From positions 310,001-374,000 of the forward strand of contig JAUTDP010000017.1 of the NCBI GenBank assembly GCA_033439795.1: a DNA stretch of 64,000 nucleotides, in the 5' to 3' direction. Position 1 is the first letter of the stretch. Every line of letters begins with the position of its first letter. The DNA is from Sordaria brevicollis. Taxonomy: Eukaryota; Ascomycota; Sordariomycetes; Sordariales; Sordariaceae. Under the pieces are notes generated by a model. That model made no database searches and had not been told where the DNA came from. It saw only the letters and a program-made list of their open reading frames with translations. Below, one piece after another: positions 1 through 12,770 of this stretch. The translations under genes were made by a program, and so were the position numbers.

Positions 1-741
1 TTTACGCATTTTTCCCTCCCCCAAACCCTTGAAAGCAACTTTGTGTAGGACTGAAATGGTTTTGCATTTACAACGAAAAAGAAAGAGAAGAGATATCGTA
101 TAAGCATAGCGTATCGGCGTTTTGGAACGGAAGGGCGTTGAAGGAAAGGAGGGGGAAGAAACATTATTCTATTGCATAGCCCAAAACCCGCCACAACCTA
201 TCTGCAAATCTTCCTATGTGCTCTTTTAGTCATGCGCATCTGGCTGGACTTTGATCACAACATTGTTGGGTTTTTGTCGTTTGGTGGTGGTGGAAGTTTG
301 GTGCTTCTACAACATCCATTGGCATTAGCATTGATATCCCACATGTGGCCATGTATCCGGATACACCTGGACACAGGATTTGGCCACTATTTTTCTTCGT
401 ATGGACGAGTTTCGGTTACAGTTGGTGGTGGTGGCGGCGGCATTCGAGTTTGAGAAGAGTATAGAGAATGATGGGAGGCATTGCGAGTCCTTTTTACACA
501 CAAGTCTCAATGATGAGACATGACGACTACGATGATGATGGACGGGCGGCTGTTTGGTGGTTGATTGTCTTTATCATTAGGTATACTACGCGAGAGAGAG
601 GTGGTTGGATGGTCAATGATGACGAAACGGATGATTGGCGTTATTTCCGATGGGCATATTTGAGTTGGAAGTTCAAAAGTCAGAGTACAGCAGCAAGAAG
701 CGAGAAATTATGCATATCCATCTGCTTTTCCTGTTTCTTTT

Positions 742-743
<2 letters not shown>

Positions 744-789
<46 letters not shown>
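744..789. repeat. Poly-T tract, 46 bases
   Basis: An uninterrupted run of 46 T residues. On the minus strand it is poly-A, so a retroposed poly-A tail is conceivable, but no RNA-like sequence with target-site duplication was recognised next to it. Length may vary between isolates or through sequencing error. Confidence 0.9.
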
Positions 790-790
<1 letters not shown>

Positions 791-1505
791 ATATCTCATG
801 TCTATGTCTATGTCTTTGCTATCTTCCGTTGGTGGTCTGTTATGATGTTCGTTGCTTCAATTGCATTTCCAACATGTCCATTCTTCAATGTTACATCCTC
901 ATACATGCATGCAATTGTTCTTAGCTGATGGAGGATGAATTTGCATTTAAACCATAGGGCATCTTGATATATCCACCCCAGATACCATCATAAATTGTCG
1001 TCAGTTTTGTTAGCTAGCTACAAATATCATCACCAATTTGTCCATTCAGTTCTGTTTCGCGAACGTTGGTTTCTCATGCATTGCCTCTGACTCGCGTGGT
1101 AACGGACCTCGACAACCATGGTAGTTGCTTTTACCGTCTATCAAAAACATACAGTACCGGTAATCATTAATCAAGGTCACTACTGCTCATGCACACGGGC
1201 CTTCCTATGCTTACAGTATAGAGCCGAGAGCACGGAAACTTGAGAGGCAAAACTCTTCTGACAATCTGGATGTTATACGCGCTCCTGTCCGAAATTGTCT
1301 TACGATAGAGAAAGATGAAGTAAAAGTGAAAGACCGATCTGTATATTCCATGGATCAGCATCTACCGTATAATTGGCCTGATCACTCAAGGTTTGTTTTG
1401 TAGCTGACCCTGCTGCCAAACTGTTTAAGATAACAATTCTTGCAAGAAGTACAACATGTGTTAGACAAGGTTTCTGCCGCAAAAAAAAAGTAAACGGTGA
1501 TACTT

Positions 1506-1541
1506 ACGTACCTACCTACGTACCTACCTACGTACCTACTT
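1506..1541. repeat. 12-bp tandem repeat (acgtacctacct), 3 copies
   Basis: Three consecutive 12-bp units (1506-1517, 1518-1529, 1530-1541, the last with one change) followed by further TACCTA/TAGGTA variants to about 1590. TACCTA/TAGGTA clusters occur elsewhere in this window (about 12,846-12,870), always between genes. Confidence 0.85.
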
Positions 1542-1781
1542 AAGAAGTAGTTAAGTACTTACCTGCTACCTACTAGGTGGCTACCTACTTAGGTTCAACC
1601 TTTAAAGGTTACAAATCACAGAACACCACCAGCTGTGGGATAGGACAGCGTAGGCGGTAAGAGAGAAGTGAATGAAGCATGCCCCTCTCGAGCTGGAACC
1701 TGGCCTCCAACCGAGAAGCAAAAGCGTTTGAATCTTCCTTTGGGCATTCGGGGGGACTATCGGACAACTCCTTTTTCGCGC

Positions 1782-1783
<2 letters not shown>

Positions 1784-1816
<33 letters not shown>
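1784..1816. repeat. (GT)n dinucleotide repeat
   Basis: About 16 GT units preceded by a short CG alternation. Alternating purine-pyrimidine sequence of this kind is a simple microsatellite. Confidence 0.9.
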
Positions 1817-1819
<3 letters not shown>

Positions 1820-3879
1820 TTGATTTGGAGGCTGCTCTTTAACTGTCGTTGCTGGTTATACACAAACACCTTTCAGAAATACAGAATTGATTTTGGATTG
1901 GGTGTAGGCCAGTCAGTCGGCCAGTCAGTGGCAGCGGTTAGGTAGACTAATACTGGTAGAGGCCGAACTCTGTTGCGAGAAAATAGTACGAGGGAAACAG
2001 CTGCTTAGCTGCGACTCGCTCGGAGCTCGTCTCATGGATGCTTTTCTTTACGTGTAACTAAGCTTGGTAAAGGGTGTCATCAGGATGTAATAATATTTTG
2101 GCCTACTTGCCGAATTGTTGAACTTGTGTTGGGCATGTGGTAGCTCAAAAGCCGAAATGAATTGTTTGGTTGCCAATTTTTGTTACGAATGTCAGCAACC
2201 AGAAATTGGCCGATTGAGTGTGTAGATACGCGGGAGGAACACCGTGTCAACCGACGGACGGCAATGACGCCCACTGAGAACTGAACCCCCAAGAGAATTC
2301 GTCAAATTCTGGAACCAGGATTTGGGAATGGCGAACTGGTGGATCTCGTCGTTCGTTTCGGCAACGGATCCGAGCGGATGGACGGGTTCGTCGGGAGCTA
2401 GTTTCGTGGATCGATTGATGGATGTTTTTCTGCTCCCCAAGGTTCAATTCCCCGAACAGTGGCCTGTCCTTATCGATCCAGTTGTTTGGTGATCATAGCA
2501 CTACTGAAATGCGATCAGTTCCACTATACATACATACTATATATAGAGGTAGTCATAATACCAGATTGTGTTGTGGACCGGCAGGAGGCTCGGGCAATCT
2601 TGGTCCGACAAAAGACGAGACCAATCAAATGCGCATCCGGGATCGGGCATGCGTCGCGAGGGCGAATGTTACCTGCGGAAGAAGAAACTTTTTTTTGTCT
2701 GGGATACATACCTCTGTTTGACTGCTGGTGACTCGTTAGCGAGGCTGAATGGTCAATTCGAAAATGCATGAACGGATGGGGGCCGCCAGGGGGGTGGCCA
2801 TGGGAAAGGTGAGTGAGTGGGGGAACTGTCAGGAACCGCCAAGACAGTGCAACTAATCGATACTACCACGCACGAGCGGGAGATTGGATTGGCATTTTGT
2901 GTTGGAGAATTACATCATGGCCTGACTTTGGTCGGGACTATCTATATCCTAGTTCTTGTCGATGTCAACCTCAAGAACTCATTGTGGTTTGGTCATGGTT
3001 TGAAGTCTTGGCACTCTAGTCGGACTTGTCACTGACAACGTACAGGGGCAGGGAGAAAGGGGGAAGTCAAAACTTACCGCAGCGGTCGCCGGGGCCGACA
3101 TGGCCGTCATGGGCAAATGCGCATATCCATATCCAACCAACCAAGATCTGCCCGTTTGTTGGTGTTGGTCTTTCAAAGTCCTCCCTTGTTGGTGTCAGTT
3201 TGTTGAATATCCAATTCGATGACAAACAGGTGGATTTTGAAACAAAGCGACGTTTGCCCATCAAAGAAATCGCCACAAGTGTCAAACCCGTTCTCTGATC
3301 TGCCAGAGTTTGAAATCTGGGGGATCTTCTGGGGTGGTTGGGATTAGGGATCGAAATGTTCAAAAAGCGTTTGGTGACAAAAGTCAAAACGACCCACGCT
3401 CACAGGCTGCAGCGCGGATTTAAGCTCAAAGGGCTAGACCAAAACGAGCGGCAGGCCCCTCCCAGCCCCTGGAACCCCCTGCTCTTGTCGCTTTTAGGGC
3501 CCGTGACATGCGTGCGGCTGTCGTTACGTAAGCAGCTAGCCGGTGGGGCATCAGTTCCACCCTTGACCGCGGTATGCTGATTGGCTGGGAGTCACTCGAG
3601 CCTCGCGTTTTCCAGAACGTCACGTCTTCAGACCACCAGACTCCTTCACGCTTTCCGCATCGTTGACCATCGCGCAACTGCTTTTGTCTGTTCTCCAGCC
3701 CACGGTCGCGTATCTACGCTTCCTCCACCAATGATCGAGCCGAACCGCCGACCGTCTCGAGTGATTCCACAACCACCATCTCCGACGCGGTGATTCCCCT
3801 TTAACCGCCGCCTACCCTTCACTTAGCTTTCACCTGTCGACTTATCCATCAGTCTCATCGTCCTTTTCATCAAGCAACC

Positions 3880-4399
3880 ATGGCCCCGGTGCCGTCCACC
3901 CCGCGGCGGCGAACCCAGAGTCGACCCAAAGCTCGACCGAGGGCTGGAGGCTCCGCAACCACGTCCCGTAGCAAGAGACACGCATCAGGCGCCCCGGCAA
4001 CCGAGCCACCCCTGAAGAAGAGACGATACGTTCCTGGCGGCCCTGGCGGTGGCGGGCGTTTCATTGATGAGGATGGCGTCGAAACCCCGGCCGAGCCATC
4101 GAACTCGGCATCAAGAGTGCGATCATCAGCCGCCCACGCTTCACCGAGCGTCTTCCCGAAACGAGAGCGCAGCACGAGGATACGGGCCGCCGTTAATCGC
4201 GACAAACTAGACGATATGCAATATAGCTCTGCTGCCGCTGTGGTGGCAGCCGTCGTTCAGAGCGAGGGTTACAAGCCCCGAGAGGAACGTGGGTGGGAAG
4301 AGTTTCACCCAAATCTGGATATAGAGGGAACATTCATGATCTTCCAAGCCGACGAGGTAGACGGTACCTTGAGGGAGGCACCTCCGACACCTGCTGTCC

Positions 4400-4449
<50 letters not shown>

Positions 4450-7400
4450 GATATGGGAGGCCAGGAAAATGGCGCTGTTACTCCTACTAAGAGTACCACC
4501 AACAACATAGCCTCCACGGACGCTCCAAACGCAACCCCGAGTGGGCAAGATAGGCCTTTGCTGGTCGGGTCGGTTACAGATACACCTAGTAGGCGTCGAC
4601 CACTACGACCAACGAGGGAGTCATCTTTCCTTTACGCGCATCGTCCATTAGACTTTGGCATCACACCGAAAACACCCAAAGTACTTCCGATCCACAACCA
4701 GACACCCAAAGAGCGTCTGGACCTCAAGCAACCATCATACCGCAAGACCGATCGAATAGCCCTTTTCGAGAGCAAGACTTTCGGACAAGCACGATATGTC
4801 GATAAATCCATGTCCAACGTGGGATATCAGGAGAGCGACAACTTCATTCGGTCGGAGGGAAAGCTTATCAAGGCCACGGATGCGAATGTTGAGGAAGACG
4901 TCGACCCTTCAGCTGCCACGCAATCAAGCGGCGAATCCACACATACTTCGGCGGGAGCTGTGGGCAGGGTCGAATACGACATGGACGAGCAAGACGATAT
5001 GTGGCTTGAGACACTCAACCGACGCCGCAAGGAGTCCAGTCTCGACACTATAACCCGCGAGATCTTCGAGATCACAATAACAAAGATCGAGAAGGAGTGG
5101 CACGCGTTGGAGAAGAGGATACCGAAGCCAAATCCGAAACCGCCACAGACACACAGACCGAGATCGAGCTCAGCAGCGGCAGTGAACGGCGAACCGCAGA
5201 CAGGCGAGGAGCAGGATACCAAGTGCGTCATTTGCGACGATGGGGATTGCGAGAACACCAATGCCATCGTCTTCTGTGACGGCTGCGACCTTGCAGTGCA
5301 CCAAGAATGCTACGGTGTGCCGTTTATTCCAGAGGGTCAGTGGCTCTGTCGAAAATGCCAGCTTATTGGGCGTGGAATTCCAACCTGCATCTTCTGCCCG
5401 AACACCGACGGCGCCTTCAAGCAGACTAACTCGTCGAAATGGGCCCATCTCTTGTGTGCCATGTGGATTCCAGAAGTATCACTTGGTAATCACACGTTTA
5501 TGGAACCTGTGATGGAAGTGGAAAAGGTTCCTAAGAATAGGTGGAAACTTGTGTGCTACATCTGCAACCAGAAGATGGGAGCCTGCATCCAGTGCTCTAA
5601 CAAAAACTGCTTCCAGGCCTTCCACGTCACATGTGCGAGGCGAAGTCGGCTGTATCTCAAGATGAAGAACAGCCAGGGTGCTCTCGCAGTCTTGGAAGGC
5701 GGTCTCCCGCTTAAAGCATACTGCGACAAGCATTGCCCTCAAGAGTACGCGAAGGAGAATGACGTGGTGCAGGCGACGAAAGATGCCAAGCGCTTCTACA
5801 AACGCGCCATGAAGGGTCGAATCTGGGCTGACAGCCAAGCTTCGGCCCTGCAACTGGCCGCCACCCACCGGCATGCCATCACCGAGCACCCTCCTGACGA
5901 GTCACAGATCACAGGAGCTAAGGTTTCCGCTGTCCTGGGGGAGGCTAAGAACGGCCAGCCAGGAAAGCCAATATGGAAGCTGCCATCTGGAGCACCCATC
6001 ATTCCACAGGCAGTCTACGATATAGTAGAGAGCGCTCTGGCACGCTTCACTATCCTTAAGAGGAAGGACTTTGTTGCCGAGGCCTGCCGTTACTGGACTC
6101 TCAAGCGTGAAGCTCGTAGGGGTGCTGCCTTGCTGAAGAGACTCCAGCTTCAAATGGAAACCTTCTCATCAATGGAGCTGACCAGACGGAACTTTGCTGC
6201 TATGGGACCATCAGGCAAGGCAAGGTTAACTCGAAGAATTGAGTTTGCGCGCACGTTGTTAAAGGACATTGAAAACCTCAAGGCCATAACAGCAGACATT
6301 GTGCAACGCGAGGCCAGCAAACTTGAGGCCGCCGAGATGGAGCGCGATTTTGTGGACAGCTGCTACTTTCCTGTCTACGAGATGCTAATACCGGTGCTCC
6401 AGAAGGCCGTCCAGTACGTCTCTTAAGCTATCATCCTTGCCACGAAACCTTGCGCTAACGAACGGGAACAGATCAGATAGGGACGTCTTTGCAGAGGGCT
6501 TGTCCGAATTGCAGGCCAAAATGGACAAGCGCCACTACACAACAACCTTGCAGTTCACCCACGATCTTTGCCAAGTCATCAGTGCTGAGATCGCTTCTGC
6601 AATGAACCCGCATGCTGATTTGGACCCAGATGTTGAACCGTCGCATGTATCGCCTACTAAGAACGGCGTTAATGCTGAGGTTAAGAAACGCAAGCAACTC
6701 GGCAAGAGGATACTTAAGCAGGTCCAGCCGCATCTCGAAGCCGCACTACAAGCAGAGGCGGATATTTGCAGCAGACCTTACGCTGCTCTTCATCAAGAGC
6801 TCGAAGGCATGCTCGACGCGGGCCTGGAAATCAGGCAACCTACCATCACTGTATCCAGCCATGACGAAGTCGTGGCTGAGGACGTTGAAATGGTCGATGC
6901 CCCAGAAGAGGGCGGCCAGATCATCGTAGCCGATCAACATAACGACGGCGAGGCTGATAGAGAGGCGAATGAAGACGGGGACGCCAAAGAGGACGCCAAA
7001 ACGAATGCTAACGGCAAAACACATGAAATGGACGCCGACGACGCGTCTCAAACGAAGGCCGACGTGGGCAGCATAGAAGTCAACACATCATCGGTTGAAG
7101 ACGCCCCAAAAACCAACGGAACACTCACAGAAAGCCAGCCAGTCACTGGCGGAGAAGAGAAGAACGTTGATCAAAAAGAACACTCCCAAATCCCCGACAT
7201 AACCAAGGATTCCGGCACTCCCCCCTCTCTACCCGGCGAAGGCCCCTCCGAGCTTACCAATGTTCCCCATCTTTCGCACCCTCAACAACAACAGTCTGGA
7301 CCTCTCACACCGCCTCAGTCGAACGGCAGCTTTGGCCGTGACCCAACCGCTAACATCCTCACAGAGGGTGGGGCACCCTCTTACCTCCACGGCTTCCAGA

Positions 7401-7804
7401 TCGAGGGTACGACCGTTATGGAAGAGCAGTGGCCAGGCAGAGAAGCCTTGCGGAGTCTCAGCGAGGAACTTACAGACATGGACGACGACGCGCTCAAGGA
7501 TCTTGAGTTCGACGTTGACGAAGGGGATACCATCATGGCAACTCCTAATCCAGAAAATTTGGCTGTTCCCCTTCTAACTGCAGGAGAGATAGCGGTAGAA
7601 GAAGGCGGCGCGAACAGTAAGGATGTTGTTGCTGCCCCTGAAGTTGTCACCACTGTTGCCGTTGCTACTACTACCACGGTCGCTGCCACTGCTGCCACAT
7701 TATCGCCGCCGCGGCCACCAACCACGAGGTCAAGATCGGAAAGGGCAAATTCAGTTGCAACTAGGGCAAGGAAAGGTGTAAGGTCTTCGGCCAGGAGGAG
7801 ATGA
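3880..7804 (+). CDS. nto1: NTO1/BRPF-like PHD-finger protein (NuA3-type histone acetyltransferase subunit)
   Basis: Two exons, 3880-6413 and 6472-7804, give 1,288 residues. The 58-bp intron has donor GTACGT, branch GCTAAC (about 6454) and acceptor CAG; splicing restores the frame (caa codon split 2+1). The start ATG has strong context (accATGg). Residues about 174-190 are a run of 17 CAA-encoded Gln. Enhancer-of-polycomb-like segments follow (WEEFHPNLDIEGTF, then FLYAHRPLDF, and an EYDMDEQDDMWL motif near 365). A PHD finger (about 448-493, Cys4-His-Cys3) and an extended PHD finger (about 500-620, ending CFQAFHVTCARRS) come next; this EPL-PHD-ePHD order is the BRPF/Nto1 signature. Across the intron lies a weak bromodomain-like helix region, then an acidic, Pro/Thr-rich tail ending in a basic patch. 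In yeast and animals such proteins anchor MYST/Sas3 acetyltransferase to histone H3. The symbol is by family resemblance. Confidence 0.9.
4399..4449 (+). repeat. CAA trinucleotide repeat coding polyglutamine
   Basis: Seventeen uninterrupted CAA codons inside the NTO1-like gene, between the N-terminal basic region and the EPL-like segments. Pure codon repetition, rather than mixed CAA/CAG, predicts length polymorphism by slippage. Confidence 0.95.
6414..6471 (+). other. Intron of the NTO1-like gene
   Basis: 58 bp, GTACGT...GCTAAC...AACAG. It contains an in-frame TAA directly after the donor, so an unspliced message would truncate the protein inside the bromodomain-like region. Without this intron the locus looks like two separate open frames, 848 and about 455 codons. 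Confidence 0.9.
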
Positions 7805-8883
7805 TTTTATAACGCCCTACGTCAATAGCCATGGGATGAATAAGAGCCAGGGTTTTATCTTGGAGTGGCTGGATGATTGGATCGGCGCTATGGTGGATTT
7901 GCCGTTGTTCCCTTTTTCTTTTACCAAGTTTAATTCTCGAGAAATATCCCTTGTTTTTTTTTTTTTTCGATTCTACTTTCAACTATGCCCCCGCATCTGT
8001 TGTTGAGCGGGGCTTTTTGCGGGTTTCATCATCGCTTGGTTGGTTTCCATACTTGTTTTGTTTTGATATGTCGGAGGAAGAGGAACAACATTCTTAAGGT
8101 GTACGGATACATGAAAGTCGGCGCGGCGCTTTTTGTTTTTTTTTAAGGGAATGGAACTGAGGGTCAACACAGCAACTGTCTTCCTCCTTTTCTGCCACTT
8201 GTTTTTCCTGGATGATTCTCTGTCGTCATCATTTTCATCTCGACTTTATTCGAAGTATATATATCCAACGGAGGGAGGGATGGAGGGCTACGGGAAGGGC
8301 CAGGCAGAAGGGCCAGGCAGAAGGGGTAAGCACGCACGGAGATGGCATAACGAGGAGGATGGATGGGCATGGAACGGATTAGTGTTTGTTAACATGATAT
8401 GATAACCACAAGGCAGATAGCCGTACGAAGAGAGGTGTAAAATGAGATACCAATATTTCTTATACACTCATGCGGATTGAACTCGTACAGTGTAGCGACA
8501 GCCGGATGGGAGATATAAGAAGTAGCGGGGTGTTATCTCCGGTACAATCGTCCCTTTATCCTTTTCCCTTTGGCAACTTAGGAACCGAGTTGTAAATCGG
8601 GGCCAGCGTTTCCAAAGTGAGGCTCGTCAAAACACACACATAATCGTTACAATAAATAATCTCTATCAGCAACAAGGTTGAGTCAATATACATGGTTGAC
8701 AGCACGTCAACAAGGCTTTCACAACCCTTTAACCTACCTCGACGTCACCGCACTATGCGAATGTGTTGTTTACATCCATATTGCCTACATAGGTCCGCTT
8801 TTCGTTCAAGGTCAACCCTTTATTTTTTTTTTACCCTTCGAGGTTCTTGTTTTCGTGACCAGAACAGGTTGGGGCAGATTATT

Positions 8884-8899
8884 ATCTGACATGTCAGAT
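8884..8899. promoter_or_regulatory. Perfect 16-bp palindrome
   Basis: ATCTGACATGTCAGAT reads the same on both strands. Such dyads can be dimeric factor sites, but no gene start lies close by, so a role is only conjecture. Confidence 0.3.
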
Positions 8900-9684
8900 T
8901 GATCTTCCGCGAAGTGAAGTAAGTGTATTCAGACCAGTCAAGTTAGTTTTGTTGTATGTTTAGTGTAACTTTGATCATAACTTTGATGGAGTGATGTCAG
9001 AGTCGTTTGCTCTTGCTCTCCTTTCCTCTCCAGTTAGTTTGTTGTATTTCTATTTGTTTCTATCTCCTTCTTTTGCCATGCAGGGCTGCGTAACTCGTCA
9101 AGAAACGCCAAGGTGAGTGAGGAAGGGTGAGCAGAGTCAAGACTTGCTGTTGACGAGTGTTGGTTATTGTTGTCTGATCATGATTTCCCATTCCTTCCGT
9201 GCGGCTTGCAGATCAGGGTATTACTTGCAGTTGAACGCGTCGTTTAGATCACTGTGGTGGAGTCCATGACATAAAATAGGATGGAGAATTGGAGATGGAT
9301 GGATGAATCGGATAGGAGGAGTCGTTGGCTTTCGTTGGATAGCAGAACGGATGAGAGGGAAGAAACGAAGATCATTTTCGTGGGATTATGGGGTGAGGAA
9401 CGGGTATAACGGGTAGGATGAACCCTAGGTGCATATCCATTACCCTCTCTGTAGCCACTGTAACAGGCTTTCCCATCGTATAAACAGCTCGGCAAATAGT
9501 CTAGAATCAGAGTTCTTCGTATGATGTTGGCGACGTGATGTGCGATGGTCCACTCTGTCATACCGAGCCATACCAAGCCAACTGCCAAAGTAACATGGCG
9601 TGAATTTGATGTCTCGGAGCATTTGAGATTTGGATAAGATGAACATGGAGATAATCATATGTGATTGGTCATGTGACAGAAGAA

Positions 9685-10046
9685 TACAGTCAAGTCTGCA
9701 ATTAACGATCAGAGGCATAACGATAATCTGTCCATTACGATCAGTTACGCTGCCACCGATTTTTTTTGGTGCAGATGATAGCAGAATAACGATAAATTCC
9801 GTATTACGATTACGATCAGAAATCCGGCCGATTTTGTATGGTGATCGTTATAACCGTTTGGTGAGTGATGGGAGAAAGACCCCTTGTTAGCGACTTTTTT
9901 TGGTACTTCACCACTAAGAATTGGTATTGATGTACCTGTTTGGGACCTGCCTTGGCGTGCTTGGCAGTCTGGAGGTAGCGATAATCTGGGTATAACGTTC
10001 AGATTGGCCGGTATAGTCAATATCGTTAATTGCAGACTTGACTGTA
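9685..10046. mobile_element. Pogo/Fot1-like miniature inverted-repeat element (MITE)
   Basis: Bases 9687-10044 (358 bp) begin CAGTCAAGTCTGC and end with its exact reverse complement; the inverted repeats match without error for 23 bases on each side (9687-9709 and 10022-10044). They are flanked by TA on both sides (9685-9686 and 10045-10046), the target duplication made by Tc1/mariner-superfamily transposases including fungal pogo/Fot1 elements. Just inside the left end, ATAACGAT/TTACGATC motifs recur at least five times, resembling transposase-binding subrepeats. No transposase frame is present, so movement would need an enzyme supplied from elsewhere. It shows no RIP skew, consistent with being under the size RIP recognises. 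Family assignment rests on terminal motif and TA duplication only. Confidence 0.8.
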
Positions 10047-12770
10047 AACAGTTGAATGGGCGATGGGCAGTGAAATGCAATGGATTTGGACAAATCGATC
10101 GAGACTTGCGCACAATGACAGCATAGGAAGGATGGAGGGGCATGGGTAGAATCGAAGCCAAGAAATCTCAAGAGGTGGATGGTGGGTGGTAGGACACGGC
10201 GTCCCTTTTTGAATCTTTTTTTTTGGTGGGCAGGTCCCCGGTGCTGGTCAGTCCAATTTGAAAGACGGCATGTTTGGAGGAGGGGCTTCAAGAAGGGGGA
10301 GAAGAGGGCGCGCTCCATACCGCGGAGGAGGGGGTCTCGAGCTGGAGGGGGTAAATCCGATGGAAGGGGGGAGGGGCGCCTAATGGAGGGGCTGCCCCGC
10401 CTTCCGTGGTAACCCGCACAAAGTATGTAAGCCATGCCACTCTGGGCAGTCTAGGCCTTCAATGCTTTGTGGAGGGGCAGCACAAAACGACGGGACAAAA
10501 GAGCTCTTCCGGTGAAGTCGTCTGAATGCAGTGTGTATCAAGTCCGTCTTGACCGGTAATTAGGAGAGGGGGAGGGTGTGTGCTGACGGGATGACAAAAC
10601 AAAAAGAAAATTATCGAAAAAGAACGGGAAACGAACGAAAGGAAGCTTTGAGGTGACCCCCATTGATTCGGGCTCGATGGCAAGGCAGATGGGTCGATCT
10701 CCGCTGTACATATGTCAACGGCAGGGCAGAGAGAAACGGTTGAGGAATCGTATGCCAATACCGTTCGAGCCTCCAGTCTCAATGGATTCCAGAAGCGGAT
10801 GGTGGATGCCGTGTTTGACGAGCTGTCCAAGATCGTCTAATAGGAACCTGTTTGGTTGGGCAGGCTATGCACTTGGGATGATGAGCTGCGGTTGGAAGAC
10901 TGTTGGAAGCCAGCCGTTGGAAAAAGATGTTGGATGTTGAGAAACTTACCATACTCTAGGTGGGCTGGACTGATGTCCCAGACACAGCAAAGTAAGACAT
11001 GGAAATGGGGTCGTGAGACTGAATTCGATGTTTGAAAGGGAGACCTGTCCGGTCCGAACAAATCAGGAGCCGTCCCAAGTCACGAAACGGAGCTGTAACC
11101 CGGAGAGTCGACGAGGGCGGCAGCGATGGGAGAGTGACAAGGGAGACCTCGACACACTGCCGAAACATTTACATATAGTCCCCGAGATCTCCAGAGTCTA
11201 GGTCGCAGGTCAGACGCCGTTGGCGCCAAGGTACAAGCTGAGAAGGTTACCAAAGGTTGAGATATGTCCCGCCCTGATATGTCCATATGTGGTGGCGCCT
11301 ACTTGGTTTCGTGTGTGTGATGTGGATGTGTTGCTGTGTGTTGTCTCGGTGATAACCCAAAGCGACCAACCATCACTCCAAGGGATAAAAGTCCAAGTTT
11401 CCATACTCTTATCCCGTTGTGATGGCCATTTCTCTCCTCAACGTATCGCGGCTTGGAGCTGAGAACTACCACAACCGATTATGGCGAATCTTACCCAGCT
11501 TGGACCTATCAAAGGCTATCCCTGGTGTCTGTGATGATGGTGGTCCAAAAGAAAACATATGTCGACCGACACCTCGCCGACGTGGACAAGGTACCGAATT
11601 CGCAGCAACCCGGTAACTTTGTCAAAGGGCTTCGTTTTTGACGGCAACTGGCATCCTTGAGTTACCAAAACCTCAGGTTTTGATATGCAGCTAAACATCA
11701 CCTATGACAGCAGAGGAGTAGATCCCCAAGATCTCCAAGAGTCTCGACAAGCTTGACTGAGCCTTTGCCAATTTGCAGCCGAGCTCCCCTTGTCACTGCT
11801 CTTGCGAACACACGTCGGCGGCTGAGTTTCTCCAATGTTTTTGCTCGTTGCTGACTGGATATTGATTCTCCTTTTCGAGCCATTGTAATCATGCAGACCG
11901 AGGTGCTTGTGCCTGACATATAGTGTAGACCAAGCTACCTACCTATCTTTGCATCTGCGGATGGAACCCGATGCTGATTGATGGTGAGGGAAACGAACAA
12001 CAAAGACAAAGCCCGGGCAGAATTAGCCGGAATACCAGTGCAAAGTAACAATAAGGCGACCAAAGAAGGCATTCCCGTCTTTGCTGTTACCACGTACATT
12101 AGGTTCCAGCTATGTAAGGTATTACACACACAAAGTCTGAGAGTCAGTCAGGGAGGAAGGAAAGTTGGAGGGTTGGAACAACAAGAGAAGGAAGTTCCAG
12201 GTGACATCCACCATCGGGATCGCGAGCGGCTTAGGCGAACCAATCCCAGGCCTAGGCCCGCCAAGGAGGGTCCGGTGTTCGGGACTCTCGCTAACAGAAT
12301 CGCTTCCAGTTGCGGGGGAAGGCAGTGCAACTCCTACCCAGTCGCGTTAGTGAGCAACATGGACTGACAAACCCCATCATACCTGCTTCCCCCAGAGGCG
12401 AGTGCATGCAATTTTTCTCGAGCCAAGTTGGAAGGGCCGCTTCACTGCAACTGGAAAGGGCAGGATTAGGAAGGCTCGGCCAGGATCTGACGGAGGTTCA
12501 GAACGGGCGCCAGGCACTGTCCTTGTTGTCGTTTTTGAGAATCGAGAGTTGTTCCTTCTTGCCTGCCATCGCGTCGGATGTTTCGAGGTTTCCGTTGTCG
12601 TTGCTGTTCTTAGAGGGGCCCGCCATACGCATGGATGATGAGCCTGAGAGCCCAGTCGGCAAGACACAACTGCACCGAAACCCGACCGGACGCCTATTGT
12701 GGTTGTAACGATAACCTGACCTCCTTCCATGAAAGAAACTGCCCCGGAGGGAAACGCGGATCTGGACCTG

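Larger units (their letters stand above)
1..3879. other. Gene-free stretch upstream of the NTO1-like gene
   Basis: No reading frame here shows a recognisable protein, good codon use or a convincing spliced model on either strand. The stretch contains simple repeats (listed separately): a T46 run, three 12-bp units of acgtacctacct type, and a (GT)n run. The last few hundred bases (about 3,500-3,879) are CT-rich and run into the strong start context of the next gene, so they are probably its promoter and 5' leader. Part of the first kilobase could be the 3' region of a gene outside the window; this cannot be decided from the sequence. Confidence 0.5.
7805..12770. other. Long gene-poor intergenic region
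   Basis: No open frame in this nearly 5 kb looks like a protein and no plausible spliced model was found. Contents: the 3' end of the NTO1-like gene (T-rich, 7,805 to about 8,200), a perfect 16-bp palindrome (8884-8899), and the pogo-like inverted-repeat element at 9685-10046. The remainder is unique-looking mixed sequence without RIP skew. Non-coding transcripts or distant regulatory sequence for the downstream PP1 gene are possible but nothing shows them directly. Confidence 0.5.

Noticed and set aside
172..928. Short frames around the T46 run giving poly-Phe peptides
   Set aside because: Non-ATG starts, homopolymer content and no coding character.
2441..2451. GGTTCAATTCC, a good match to a tRNA B box
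   Set aside because: No A box at the right distance and no acceptor or anticodon stem could be drawn around it.
4207..4548. Minus-strand frame with poly-Leu or poly-Cys
   Set aside because: It is the complement of the CAA repeat in the NTO1-like gene.
9745..10435. Open frames across the MITE-like element (138 and 173 codons, minus strand)
   Set aside because: They run across the ends of the inverted repeats and have no transposase motif.
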